From positions 1 through 35,209 of the forward strand of contig DXDZ01000082.1 of the NCBI GenBank assembly GCA_019115185.1: 35,209 nt of DNA, in the 5' to 3' direction. Position 1 is the first letter of the stretch; each line of letters begins with the position of its first letter. Below the pieces are notes generated by a model. The model saw only the letters and a list, made by a program, of their open reading frames with translations. It ran no database searches and was not told the origin of the DNA. The stretch is from Candidatus Agathobaculum merdipullorum. GTDB lineage: Bacteria > Bacillota > Clostridia > Oscillospirales > Butyricicoccaceae. A program made the position numbers and the translations under genes. Below, piece by piece: positions 9,933 to 18,432 of the stretch.

Positions 9933-10445
9933 TTATTCCGCTGAATCCGCGATATCGACCATGTCGATGTTGCCGGTCGTCTCAAAGTCGTTGGTCTTTA
10001 CAATAAACGTACGGCCCGCGCGCACCTCCTGCGTGCCGATGGAAGGCGCTGCTGTACCCTCTGCCACCGTGGTTTCAATCGTAAATACCAGATCCTTCTT
10101 GCTCGGGTCCAGCGCATCGACAATGCTGCCATCCGCCGTGGTTACCTGCTGCACATAGTCCTGAATCTGCATGTCCGTGATGACCGCATCGGTATACGAG
10201 CTGCCGCTGACGATCTTCTTGCCGATCTGGCTGTTGCGCTGCACCTCCTGCACCAGGAAGGGTGTTGCGCCGCGCACGCGGATGGTGACGGTCATGGGGA
10301 CCTGTTTTGCGGCTGCATTTGCAATCTGCGGTGCAAACAGCTTATAGCCTACGCCCGCAATGACGGCGATCGCCGCCACCAGCACAAGCAGATCGACAAT
10401 GTTAATCACGCCGAACAGCTTGCCCTTTTCATTGATAATCTTCAT
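9933..10445 (-). CDS. DUF4330-like single-pass membrane protein
   Basis: 170 aa from MKIINEKGKLFGVINIVDLLVLVAAIAVIAGVGYKLF; N-terminal TM; the 281 aa track ORF is an upstream in-frame extension. Confidence 0.8.
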   Translation of the reverse strand: MKIINEKGKLFGVINIVDLLVLVAAIAVIAGVGYKLFAPQIANAAAKQVPMTVTIRVRGATPFLVQEVQRNSQIGKKIVSGSSYTDAVITDMQIQDYVQQVTTADGSIVDALDPSKKDLVFTIETTVAEGTAAPSIGTQEVRAGRTFIVKTNDFETTGNIDMVDIADSAE

Positions 10446-10511
10446 GTTTTTCCTCCGTTGGTAGGTTTGCGGCCGATTTCCGGTAGAAAACAGCAATGCC
10501 GCTTTGCGGCT

Positions 10512-10540
10512 ATTATACCACAGAGGGATAGGCGCGGCAA
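10512..10540 (-). promoter_or_regulatory. Sigma-A-type promoter for the DUF4330/O-antigen-ligase operon
   Basis: Minus strand TTGCCG-17 bp-TATAAT; leader contains GCCGCAAAGCGGC hairpin. Confidence 0.6.
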
Positions 10541-10543
10541 GTT

Positions 10544-10723
10544 TTATCCCATGATCTCCTGCCACCAATCGGCCAATTTGCACCGAAATGTAACCGTATC
10601 GCTGTTTTCCGACGGCGCCGCCGCCTCGTCGCAGGTGACGGAAAACGCCGTGCACCACCATGCGCTTTTGGGCTGCGGCGGCGCAAACGCCCCTGCCAGC
10701 AGCACGCTGCACGCGGTTGCCAC
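10544..10723 (-). CDS. Putative small signal-peptide-like protein (59 aa from GTG; 70 aa if initiated at ATT 10756)
   Basis: Minus frame (T E Q N K R A I I A) V A T A C S V L L A G A F A P P Q P K S A W W C T A F S V T C D E A A A P S E N S D T V T F R C K L A D W W Q E I M G stop; absent from the ATG-based track. Confidence 0.45.
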   Translation of the reverse strand: MATACSVLLAGAFAPPQPKSAWWCTAFSVTCDEAAAPSENSDTVTFRCKLADWWQEIMG

Positions 10724-10754
10724 CGCTATAATCGCGCGTTTGTTCTGTTCTGTA

Positions 10755-10807
10755 ATAAAAAATACCGCCTTCCGTCATCTGGTGTCCCCAGTATGCCCGG
10801 AAGGCGG
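10755..10807 (-). terminator. Intrinsic terminator after ispE
   Basis: Minus strand CCGCCTTCCG ... CGGAAGGCGG-TATTTTTT, 23-nt loop. Confidence 0.75.
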
Positions 10808-10812
10808 GTTTG

Positions 10813-11712
10813 TTATACAGTTTCGGTCAGGAAAGTGTCCGCAAAGCGGCGGGACAACATTTTCGCCGCGGTTTTGGCGCGGCCCTCATCCGAAAACAGA
10901 CCGTATACGGTCGGCCCGGAGCCGCTCATCAGCGTACCGTCCGCGCCGTTTTCCTCGAGGCACGCCTTGATCTCACCGATCTGGCGGCGCTTGGTGGCGG
11001 TCACCAGCTCCATCACGTTGCTCAGACGTTTACACACCCCTGCGAAGTCGCTGTTTTCCAGCGCGCGAATCATACCCGCTGTATCCGGCCGATGTTTGAG
11101 CTCGATTGCGTCGATTTCGGTATAAACCTCTTTGGTGGAGACCCCGAACGGCGGCTTGCACAGCACGACCCAGCAATGCGGCATGGGTGACAGGGCGGTC
11201 AGTTCTTCCCCGATGCCCTCGGCCAGCATCGTGCCGCCGCGCAGGCAATACGGCACATCCGCACCGAGTTTCAGCCCCATCTCGCACAACTCATCATCGG
11301 TCAAACCGGTTTCATGCAGCGTATTGAGCGCACGCAGCACCGCCGCCGCGTCGGTCGAGCCTCCGGCCAGCCCCGCAGCGACCGGAATGCGCTTTTCGAT
11401 ATGGATTTCACACGTTTCCAGCAGCGTACCTGTCTGCTGATAGAACAGATCCGCTGCGCGGTAAGCCAGATTGTGCTCGTCCAGCGGCAGATAGGGCAAA
11501 TTGCAGCTGAGCACAATGCCGCGCGGCTTTTTCTCGCCATGGGTGATCTCCACCTTGACCGTATCGTGCAGCGTAACCGACTGCATTACCATTTTAACCG
11601 TATGATAGCCGTCGTCGCGGCGGCCGGTCACATCCAGCGTCAGATTGATCTTCGCGCGCCCCTGCACGGTGGCTTCGGCGTGCGTGATTTCGGTTTTATT
11701 GTGAAATAACAT
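10813..11712 (-). CDS. ispE: 4-diphosphocytidyl-2-C-methyl-D-erythritol kinase
   Basis: 299 aa; GRAKINLTLDVTGRRDDGYH, PVAAGLAGGSTDAAA, LMSGSGPTVYGLF (GHMP kinase). Confidence 0.95.
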   Translation of the reverse strand: MLFHNKTEITHAEATVQGRAKINLTLDVTGRRDDGYHTVKMVMQSVTLHDTVKVEITHGEKKPRGIVLSCNLPYLPLDEHNLAYRAADLFYQQTGTLLETCEIHIEKRIPVAAGLAGGSTDAAAVLRALNTLHETGLTDDELCEMGLKLGADVPYCLRGGTMLAEGIGEELTALSPMPHCWVVLCKPPFGVSTKEVYTEIDAIELKHRPDTAGMIRALENSDFAGVCKRLSNVMELVTATKRRQIGEIKACLEENGADGTLMSGSGPTVYGLFSDEGRAKTAAKMLSRRFADTFLTETV

Positions 11713-11725
11713 GATTTCTCCCTGC

Positions 11726-12526
11726 TTATTCTGTTAATGACACCGCTTCCGGCTTGCGGCCGCGGAACACGGTGACGGTCGTGAAGCCCGCGTCCAGCGC
11801 GTTGGCTGTGCAGTCCGCCACGCCACGGCCGACCGTGTCCAGCGTATGCGAATCCGAACCGATGGAAATGCGCTCGCCGCCCATGCGGCGGTATTCATAC
11901 AGGATGTTCTGCGGCGGGCCGACCTTTTTCTGCCATCCAGCGAGTCCCGCGGCATTCAGCTCGAGCGCATAACCATGATCGATGCACGCGCGCAGCACCT
12001 GCTCGACGCGGTCCATGTACTGATCGAACGACGGCACATAATCGCCGTGCTTCATCACGCGCAGCGGATAGTCGATGTGCGCCAGCACATCGAAGCCGCC
12101 GTGCGCCTCCATTTCCAGCACCTGATCGAAATATTCCTGCAAAAACGCATCGCAGTCCAGATGCTCGTAGTCATGAAAGTAGATATCCAGATCGTTGGGC
12201 ATGGCGTGCAGCGAGCCGATCACCATGTCCAGTTTGTGCCCGCGCACGAAATCATCTGCCGCGGGGTCCACGTGGATCTGGCCGATCTCAATCCCAACCA
12301 GCACCTCAATCCCCTCAGCCGCTTCTTTGGCCGCCCGCACATCACGCAGGCAGGCTTCCGCATCCCGGTTTTCCGCCGGACCGCGAGTGCGGTAAAAATC
12401 CAGATGATCGGTGATGCCGATGATATTCAGCCCCGCCGCACGGCAAGCGCGCACCTTATCCGCCACTGTCTGCGGAGATGCAGCATCCGCTGAATACCCG
12501 GTGTGCATATGCAAATCCACTCGCAT
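11726..12526 (-). CDS. PHP-domain phosphatase (histidinol-phosphatase HisK/HisJ-like)
   Basis: 266 aa; MRVDLHMHTGYSADA, GITDHLDF, GSDSHTLDTVGRG. Confidence 0.85.
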   Translation of the reverse strand: MRVDLHMHTGYSADAASPQTVADKVRACRAAGLNIIGITDHLDFYRTRGPAENRDAEACLRDVRAAKEAAEGIEVLVGIEIGQIHVDPAADDFVRGHKLDMVIGSLHAMPNDLDIYFHDYEHLDCDAFLQEYFDQVLEMEAHGGFDVLAHIDYPLRVMKHGDYVPSFDQYMDRVEQVLRACIDHGYALELNAAGLAGWQKKVGPPQNILYEYRRMGGERISIGSDSHTLDTVGRGVADCTANALDAGFTTVTVFRGRKPEAVSLTE

Positions 12527-12546
12527 TGTCTATTTCTTCCGCCTTT

Positions 12547-13440
12547 CTAAAATACATACATGGTTGCCGTCTGCACAAAACAGAGGATGATTGCCAGCGT
12601 CATGCCGACGCTGCCGAACACCACCCACATGGACGGCTCGCACGGGCCGTGCTCCCACACCTGCCGCGTCCGACCACGCACCAGCAGCACCGCGCCCACA
12701 ATGGTCAGCACCGGCCAGCTCAGCCCGTACAGCACAGGCAGCACGCCGTCCTCGGGCAGCAGGAACACGATAAACGACCCGTAAAAATTAAACAGCATGT
12801 GCAGCACGACCGATGTTTTGAGCTTTCCAGTGTAAAAATACGCATAGGCGAGCAGCAGACCGAGCAAAAACGCATAGAAAAACTGCGACAGGTTGGCATG
12901 GTACAATCCAAAAAGCAGCGCGGATACGAACGCCGCCGGCTTCTGACCATACCGCGTCAGCCGTCCGGCCAGCAGGCCGCGGAACAGCAGTTCTTCGCAC
13001 AGCGGGCCGAGCACGCACGCGCCCAGCAGCACGACCGCCATCGGCATTTCGTTAAAGGTTTCAGTCACCAAATCGACGGTTTCCAAATGCGCCACCTGAT
13101 AGACCAGATCGTTCAGCCACGAGCCGGTGAGCGACCCGACCCACATCAGCCCGATGCCGATGACAAACCAGCGCACCAGCAAGCGCACGGTCAGCGGCCG
13201 CCGCACAGGCGCTGTCACTGGTATCCGGCGGCACAGCCAATAGGACAGCGGCAGCGCAGGCAGATAATATCCCACCAGCGCCAGCAGCATATAGGTGCTC
13301 ATGCCGCCCGCCAGCCGTCCGGCGAGCATCAACCCCATCAGCCCCACCTGCCACACAATCGCACATATCATTGTCAGCGTCAAGGCCCATCCCAGCCGCG
13401 CACAGTATTTTCTCTCCTGACGGAGATCGGTTTGCTGCAT
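12547..13440 (-). CDS. CPBP-family intramembrane glutamic endopeptidase
   Basis: Start MQQTDLRQERK; ACVLGPLCEELLFRGLL (EExxxR) and FGLYHANLSQF motifs. Confidence 0.88.
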   Translation of the reverse strand: MQQTDLRQERKYCARLGWALTLTMICAIVWQVGLMGLMLAGRLAGGMSTYMLLALVGYYLPALPLSYWLCRRIPVTAPVRRPLTVRLLVRWFVIGIGLMWVGSLTGSWLNDLVYQVAHLETVDLVTETFNEMPMAVVLLGACVLGPLCEELLFRGLLAGRLTRYGQKPAAFVSALLFGLYHANLSQFFYAFLLGLLLAYAYFYTGKLKTSVVLHMLFNFYGSFIVFLLPEDGVLPVLYGLSWPVLTIVGAVLLVRGRTRQVWEHGPCEPSMWVVFGSVGMTLAIILCFVQTATMYVF

Positions 13441-13457
13441 ATTATCCTCCCTGACGG

Positions 13458-13501
13458 CAGAAAAACAGGGCAAAGCCTTGTTGCCCCGCCCCGTTTTTCT
13501 G
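13458..13501 (-). terminator. Intrinsic terminator after ackA
   Basis: Minus strand CAGAAAAAC...GGGGCAA/TTGCCC...GTTTTTCTG inverted repeat. Confidence 0.6.
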
Positions 13502-13511
13502 TTTTTCTTTG

Positions 13512-14717
13512 TTACTTTGCTTCGTTTACCAGACGCTCGGTGTCCATGGCGATCATCAGTTCCTCATTGGTGGGGATGACCAGCACACGCACGCGCGCCC
13601 AGTCGATGGAAATATCCATCTGCTTGCCGCGGTACTTGTTCTTCTCCGGGTCGATCTTGATGCCGAGATACTCCATGTGCTCGCAAACGTCCCAGCGAAC
13701 CGAACGGTCGTTCTCGCCCACGCCCGCGGTGAAGATGATGGCATCTACGCCGCCCATCTCCGCGATGTACGAGCCGATGATCTTCTTAACCGACAGGTTG
13801 AACATTTCCTTGGCCAGCGCCGCACGCGCATTGCCGTCGGCAATGGCAGCGTCCAGATCGCGGAAGTCGGACGAAACACCCGAAATGCCCAGCATACCGG
13901 ACTTCTTGTTGAGGATATTGATTACATCTGCCGCAGAGATGTTCTCATGCTCGGCCAGGAATTCGATGATAGCCGGGTCTAGGTTGCCCGCGCGGGTGCC
14001 CATCGGCAGACCGTCCAGCGGGGTGAAGCCCATCGAGGTATCATAGCTCTTGCCGCGGTTGATCGCGCAGATAGAAGAGCCGTTGCCCAGATGGCAGGTA
14101 ATCAGGCGCAGTTCCTCGAGCGGACGGCCGAGCATCTCAGCAGCCTGCTGGGAAACATACTTGTGGCTGGTGCCGTGGAAGCCGTAGCGGCGAATCTTGT
14201 ACTTCTCATAGTATTCATACGGAATCGCGTACATGTAATGCGACTGCGGCATGGTCTGATGGAACGCGGTGTCGAACACAGCAACCATCGGAACGTCCGG
14301 GCCCATAACGTCGCGGCAAGCCTGAATGCCGATCAGGTTGGGCGGATTGTGCAGCGGTGCGAGCGGTACGCAGTCCTCGATCGCCTTGATGACCTTTTCG
14401 GTGATGATGACGCTGTCCGAGAAGAACTCGCCGCCGTGTACCACGCGGTGACCGACCGCGTCGATCTCGCTCATCGAGGAGATGACGCCCTTTTCGGGAT
14501 CGAGCAGTACATTGATAACCGACTGGATTGCTTCCTTATGCGTCGGCATTGCAATATCAAACTTAAATTTCTCATCCGACTTGTTGCCGGTGTGGGTCAA
14601 TACGCCGTCGATGCCGATGCGCTCGCACAGGCCCTTGGCCATAACCTCGCCGGACTCGGTGTCGAGCAGCTGATACTTGAGCGAAGAGCTGCCGGCATTG
14701 ATAACCAGAACTTTCAT
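13512..14717 (-). CDS. ackA: Acetate kinase
   Basis: [51 protein letters not shown]. Confidence 0.98.
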   Translation of the reverse strand: MKVLVINAGSSSLKYQLLDTESGEVMAKGLCERIGIDGVLTHTGNKSDEKFKFDIAMPTHKEAIQSVINVLLDPEKGVISSMSEIDAVGHRVVHGGEFFSDSVIITEKVIKAIEDCVPLAPLHNPPNLIGIQACRDVMGPDVPMVAVFDTAFHQTMPQSHYMYAIPYEYYEKYKIRRYGFHGTSHKYVSQQAAEMLGRPLEELRLITCHLGNGSSICAINRGKSYDTSMGFTPLDGLPMGTRAGNLDPAIIEFLAEHENISAADVINILNKKSGMLGISGVSSDFRDLDAAIADGNARAALAKEMFNLSVKKIIGSYIAEMGGVDAIIFTAGVGENDRSVRWDVCEHMEYLGIKIDPEKNKYRGKQMDISIDWARVRVLVIPTNEELMIAMDTERLVNEAK

Positions 14718-14792
14718 TTGCAAAACTCCCTTTTGCCGTATTTGGCGGCTTGCACAAAGCCGCGGAAGCCGATATAATAATGTTATACTCTT

Positions 14793-14821
14793 ATATTACA
14801 CGATTTAGCGTAAATGTACAA
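14793..14821 (-). promoter_or_regulatory. Predicted ackA promoter
   Basis: Minus strand TTGTAC-17 bp-TAATAT. Confidence 0.55.
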
Positions 14822-14873
14822 GCCAAATTTTATACCGTGCGCCTGTGCATTTGCAATTTAAAGGAGCCTGTTT

Positions 14874-16079
14874 ATGACCGTCTGCGGCGTTGTGGCCGAA
14901 TATAATCCGTTTCACGCGGGACACGCGCATCACCTTGCCGAAACCCGCCGCGCGCTGGGCGCGGATACGGCCATCGTGTGCGCGATGAGCGGCAATTTCG
15001 TCCAGCGCGGCGACCTTGCGGTCATGGAAAAGTACCTCCGCGCGGAAGCCGCTGTGCGGTGCGGCGCAGATCTGGTGCTGGAAACGCCGCTTTCCGCCTG
15101 TTTGTGGTCGGCGTCCGGCTTTGCGTTCGGCGCGGTTTCGCTGCTGGATGCGCTTGGATGCGTCACGCACCTCTCTTTCGGTGCGGAGCAGGCTGATCTC
15201 GCGCTGCTGCAGCGCGCCGCCGACCTGTCCCGTGCGGAAGGCGAACACGCAGACGCATTGCGGCAAGCGCTCGCCGCCGGGCTGCCCTATGCCGCCGCCG
15301 TGCAGCAGGCGGTCAGCGCTGCCGACCCCGAAGCCGGTGCGCTGCTTGCCACCCCGAACAACACGCTCGCGGTCGAGTATCTGTGCGCGCTGGACACGCT
15401 GGGCAGCCCGATCCAGCCGCTTGCCATTTTGCGCGCGGGCGGCGCACATGACAGCGATCGCCCGGCAGACGGCCTGCCCTCGGCGTCCTATCTGCGGGGG
15501 CTGATTGCACAAGGCGATGTGGATGCCTGCCGTCCGCTGATGCCGGAGGCGTCTTTTGCCGTGCTCGCGCAGGTAATCCAGCAAGGTGCAGCTCCCGTCA
15601 CGCGAAACGTGGTCGATCAGGCCATACTCGCGCATCTGCGGCGGCTCTCCCCCGCCGACCTTGCCCGCTATTGCGGGAGCGACGGACTGGAAAACCGCCT
15701 TTGGGCAGCCATCCGCGACAACACCAGTGTTGCCGCAGTCTGTACTGCTGCCCAGACCCGCCGCTACCCGCTCGCCCGGGTGCGCCGCGCGCTCATGCGG
15801 ACGTGGCTCGACCTGCCGACCGATATCCCACCGACGGCGGAGTATGTCCGTGTGCTGGCGGTTGGTGCGCGCGGCCGCGAGGTCCTGCGACGCATGAAGG
15901 ACACTTGCACGCTGCCGGTTATCGTCAAGCCGGTCACCGAACGCGCCCTGCCGGATGTATTGCAGCCTGTTCTTGCGCACGATGCGCTTGCGGATGATCT
16001 GTATGCCCTCGCCTATCCTGACCCGATGCTGCGCGTGGGCGGCGACCACTTCCGCAAAACCCCTTTCTGCCTGCCATGA
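14874..16079 (+). CDS. tmcAL: tRNA(Met) cytidine acetate ligase (TmcAL/YlbM)
   Basis: 401 aa; MTVCGVVAEYNPFHAGHAHHLAETRR, AMSGNFVQRGDLA; divergent from ackA. Confidence 0.93.
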   Translation: MTVCGVVAEYNPFHAGHAHHLAETRRALGADTAIVCAMSGNFVQRGDLAVMEKYLRAEAAVRCGADLVLETPLSACLWSASGFAFGAVSLLDALGCVTHLSFGAEQADLALLQRAADLSRAEGEHADALRQALAAGLPYAAAVQQAVSAADPEAGALLATPNNTLAVEYLCALDTLGSPIQPLAILRAGGAHDSDRPADGLPSASYLRGLIAQGDVDACRPLMPEASFAVLAQVIQQGAAPVTRNVVDQAILAHLRRLSPADLARYCGSDGLENRLWAAIRDNTSVAAVCTAAQTRRYPLARVRRALMRTWLDLPTDIPPTAEYVRVLAVGARGREVLRRMKDTCTLPVIVKPVTERALPDVLQPVLAHDALADDLYALAYPDPMLRVGGDHFRKTPFCLP

Positions 16080-16121
16080 CTTATTCCACCCACCGACATG
16101 TTTTTCAGGGAGGTATGACCG

Positions 16122-16343
16122 ATGATGCAATGTCCTTACTGCGGAAAAGAAATGCTCGACGGCAAACTACTGGGCGATCACAAGGCGCTGCGCTGGCAGC
16201 CGCAGGACAAAAAGATGCTGTTCGGCCTGTGGGCCTGCGGGGGACTGACCGTCGGCTCCCACACACCCACGCAGCGCGCTGAGGCGCGTGCGTGGCACTG
16301 TTCCTACTGCAAAAAGCTGATTATTGATCTGGAAAACTGCTGA
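16122..16343 (+). CDS. Small zinc-ribbon protein (PF20097/DUF6487-like)
   Basis: MMQCPYCGKEMLDGKL... WHCSYCKKLIIDLE; paired CxxC motifs. Confidence 0.75.
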   Translation: MMQCPYCGKEMLDGKLLGDHKALRWQPQDKKMLFGLWACGGLTVGSHTPTQRAEARAWHCSYCKKLIIDLENC

Positions 16344-16352
16344 AAAACGCGC

Positions 16353-16385
16353 AAAGCGGCCCTGAACGGGCCGCTTTTCTTTTTG
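16353..16385 (+). terminator. Intrinsic terminator
   Basis: AAAGCGGCCC-tgaac-GGGCCGCTTTTCTTTTT. Confidence 0.88.
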
Positions 16386-16406
16386 GTGTTGTTTTGCATA
16401 AACTAC

Positions 16407-16435
16407 TTGACCTGTCGTAGTAATCATGTTACTAT
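16407..16435 (+). promoter_or_regulatory. padR promoter with embedded palindromic operator
   Basis: TTGACC-17 bp-TACTAT; TAGTAA-tcatg-TTACTA at 16418-16434. Confidence 0.65.
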
Positions 16436-16471
16436 TACTCCATCAGATGAAGTAGAAAGGAGGCGGCAGCC

Positions 16472-16819
16472 ATGCTGGGAAGCGATGTGATGCGCGGCTA
16501 CAACGACATGCTGATCCTGTGCCTGCTGTGCGAAGGCGACTCCTACGGCTACGCAATCTCCCGCGAAATTGAGCGGCGCAGCGGCGGCGAATACCCGATC
16601 AAGGAAACCACGCTGTATTCCGCGTTCGGGCGGCTGGAAAAGCAGGGCTACATTGTGCCCTATCAAGGCAGCGAAACGCAGGGCAGGCCGCGCACCTATT
16701 ACACTATCACAGATGAAGGCCGCCGTGCTTATGCCGCCAAATGTGCGGAATGGCGCGTACTTCAAACTGTGATCGACCGTTTTACAAAGGAGGATACGGG
16801 AAATGGAAACGATTCGTAA
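16472..16819 (+). CDS. PadR-family transcriptional regulator
   Basis: 115 aa; YGYAISREIERRSGGEYPIKETTLYSAFGRLEKQGYI...GRPRTYYTITDEGR. Confidence 0.92.
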   Translation: MLGSDVMRGYNDMLILCLLCEGDSYGYAISREIERRSGGEYPIKETTLYSAFGRLEKQGYIVPYQGSETQGRPRTYYTITDEGRRAYAAKCAEWRVLQTVIDRFTKEDTGNGNDS

Positions 16820-17516
16820 CTATATAGAAGCATTGTTCGCCACACTGCCGCAGAACGCGGATACGCAGCGCATCAAAGCCGATATGCTGTCGAATTTGGA
16901 AGAAAAGTATCACGCCCTGTTGGAAGAGGGCAAAAACGAAGCCGAGGCGACCGGCATTGTCATTGCATCCATAGGCTCAGCAGACGAGCTGCGCGCGACA
17001 TTCGGCTTTGCCGATGAACCAGCGCCCGCAGAGCCGAGCGCTGTACCGCACGCGGAAAGCGCACAGCCCGACCCTGCCGTTGTACAGGAGTATGGCCGCT
17101 ACCAAACGCGCAAGCACATTATGATTGCAATCGCGGTCGCGCTGTTCATCCTGTCGCCATTCACCCGCTCTTTTTTTAATGATGCGCTGCCCCGCGAAAC
17201 ACCCGGCACCTTTGTGATGTTCGCCATGATCGCGGCAGGCGTGGCTTTGTGCATTCTGTCCGGCCGCAAAGATGACTACTACCGCGAACTGTACGGTCTT
17301 GGCCGCGATGACGATGCGGATGCCGAAGCCGATGACGACCGGAAACATCCGGTCAGTACACTGTTCGCCTCGGTTGCATTTCCGGTTGCGGCGGCCGTAT
17401 ATGTGTGCATCGGCGTGTTCTTCGGTCTGTGGCATCCGGGCTGGGTGATCTTCCTGTTCTGTTCCGCGGTCACCGCCGCAATCGCAGCCTATGAAGAATA
17501 CCGCCGCCGCAATTGA
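16803..17516 (+). CDS. HAAS/DUF1700-like membrane protein (permease prefix domain)
   Basis: 237 aa; N-terminal helical alpha domain then TM segments; overlaps padR by 17 bp, a common pairing. Confidence 0.78.
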   Translation: METIRNYIEALFATLPQNADTQRIKADMLSNLEEKYHALLEEGKNEAEATGIVIASIGSADELRATFGFADEPAPAEPSAVPHAESAQPDPAVVQEYGRYQTRKHIMIAIAVALFILSPFTRSFFNDALPRETPGTFVMFAMIAAGVALCILSGRKDDYYRELYGLGRDDDADAEADDDRKHPVSTLFASVAFPVAAAVYVCIGVFFGLWHPGWVIFLFCSAVTAAIAAYEEYRRRN

Positions 17517-17529
17517 ACACGGAAAAGAA

Positions 17530-17558
17530 TTGACATTGTTCCCCGTTTGCCGTACAAT
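17530..17558 (+). promoter_or_regulatory. Sigma-A promoter for the DUF554 gene
   Basis: TTGACA-17 bp-TACAAT. Confidence 0.72.
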
Positions 17559-17599
17559 GAATTTTAGTACACTAAAGCAAAAGAGGGGTAATACACGAA

Positions 17600-18346
17600 A
17601 TGATCGGACTGGGCACCATTGTCAACTGCGCCACCATCGCTGCGGGAACCACGCTCGGCGTTTTCCTCAAGGGCGGACTGCCGCGGCGTTTTGAAACCAC
17701 CATCATGCAGGCGCTCGGCCTGTGCACATTCTTCATCGGCATCGGCGGCGCGGCGAGCGGTCTGCTGACCATCGAGGACGGCGCGCTTTCCACGCAACAC
17801 ACCATGCTGCTGGTGCTTAGTCTGGTGCTGGGAGCAGTAGTTGGTGAAGCGCTGGATATCGAAACACGGCTCAATGACTTTGGTTCATGGTGTCAAACCC
17901 GTTTTTCCGGCAGCAGCGAGGACGGAAAGTTCGTGCAGGGCTTTGTGGCCGCCTCTCTTCTGTTCTGCGTGGGCGCAATGGCGATTGTCGGCGCGCTGGA
18001 GGACGGGCTCAACGGTGATCCGTCCATCTTGATCGCCAAAGCTGTGCTCGACGGCGTATCCTCGGTGATCTTTGCCGCCTCGCTCGGCAAAGGCGTTTAT
18101 CTATCTATCCTGCCGCTGCTTATCTATCAGGGCGGCATCACGCTTCTGGCGCGCTTCATCCGTCCGTGGCTGACTGATGCACTCATCAGTCAGGTGTCCT
18201 GCATCGGCTCGGTACTCATTTTCGCCATCGGCTTTAACCTGATGTTCGACAAAAAGGTCAAGGTCGGCAACCTACTGCCTGCAGTGATTTTCCCGATCCT
18301 TTTCTTTTTCCTTGCGCGATTTATTCCCGCGCTCGGCACTTTATAA
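17600..18346 (+). CDS. DUF554 domain-containing membrane protein (YdfK/YqgA-like)
   Basis: 248 aa; MIGLGTIVNCATIAAGTTLGVFLKGGLP, FCVGAMAIVGALEDGLNGDPSIL. Confidence 0.92.
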   Translation: MIGLGTIVNCATIAAGTTLGVFLKGGLPRRFETTIMQALGLCTFFIGIGGAASGLLTIEDGALSTQHTMLLVLSLVLGAVVGEALDIETRLNDFGSWCQTRFSGSSEDGKFVQGFVAASLLFCVGAMAIVGALEDGLNGDPSILIAKAVLDGVSSVIFAASLGKGVYLSILPLLIYQGGITLLARFIRPWLTDALISQVSCIGSVLIFAIGFNLMFDKKVKVGNLLPAVIFPILFFFLARFIPALGTL

Positions 18347-18375
18347 ACGCTTTTTATTGGGATTTTCCGCACCAA

Positions 18376-18412
18376 AAAGGGAGGCGCTTCTCACAGAAGC
18401 TGCCTCCCTTTG
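18376..18412. terminator. Bidirectional terminator between convergent DUF554 and MCP genes
   Basis: AAAGGGAGGCgCTTCT-cac-AGAAGctGCCTCCCTTT. Confidence 0.82.
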
Positions 18413-18432
18413 CTTTATGCACTGTACCTGGC

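Noticed and set aside
10446-10778. 5' extension of the 281 aa DUF4330 ORF
   Set aside because: Spans a promoter and a terminator; MKIINEKGKLF at 10445 with a TM helix is the natural start
12478-14046. 522 aa plus-strand ORF opposite the CPBP and ackA genes
   Set aside because: Antisense shadow of two clear minus-strand genes; His/Gln/Arg-rich composition typical of antisense frames in GC-rich DNA
14805-16130. 441 aa minus-strand ORF
   Set aside because: Antisense to tmcAL, which has clear family motifs
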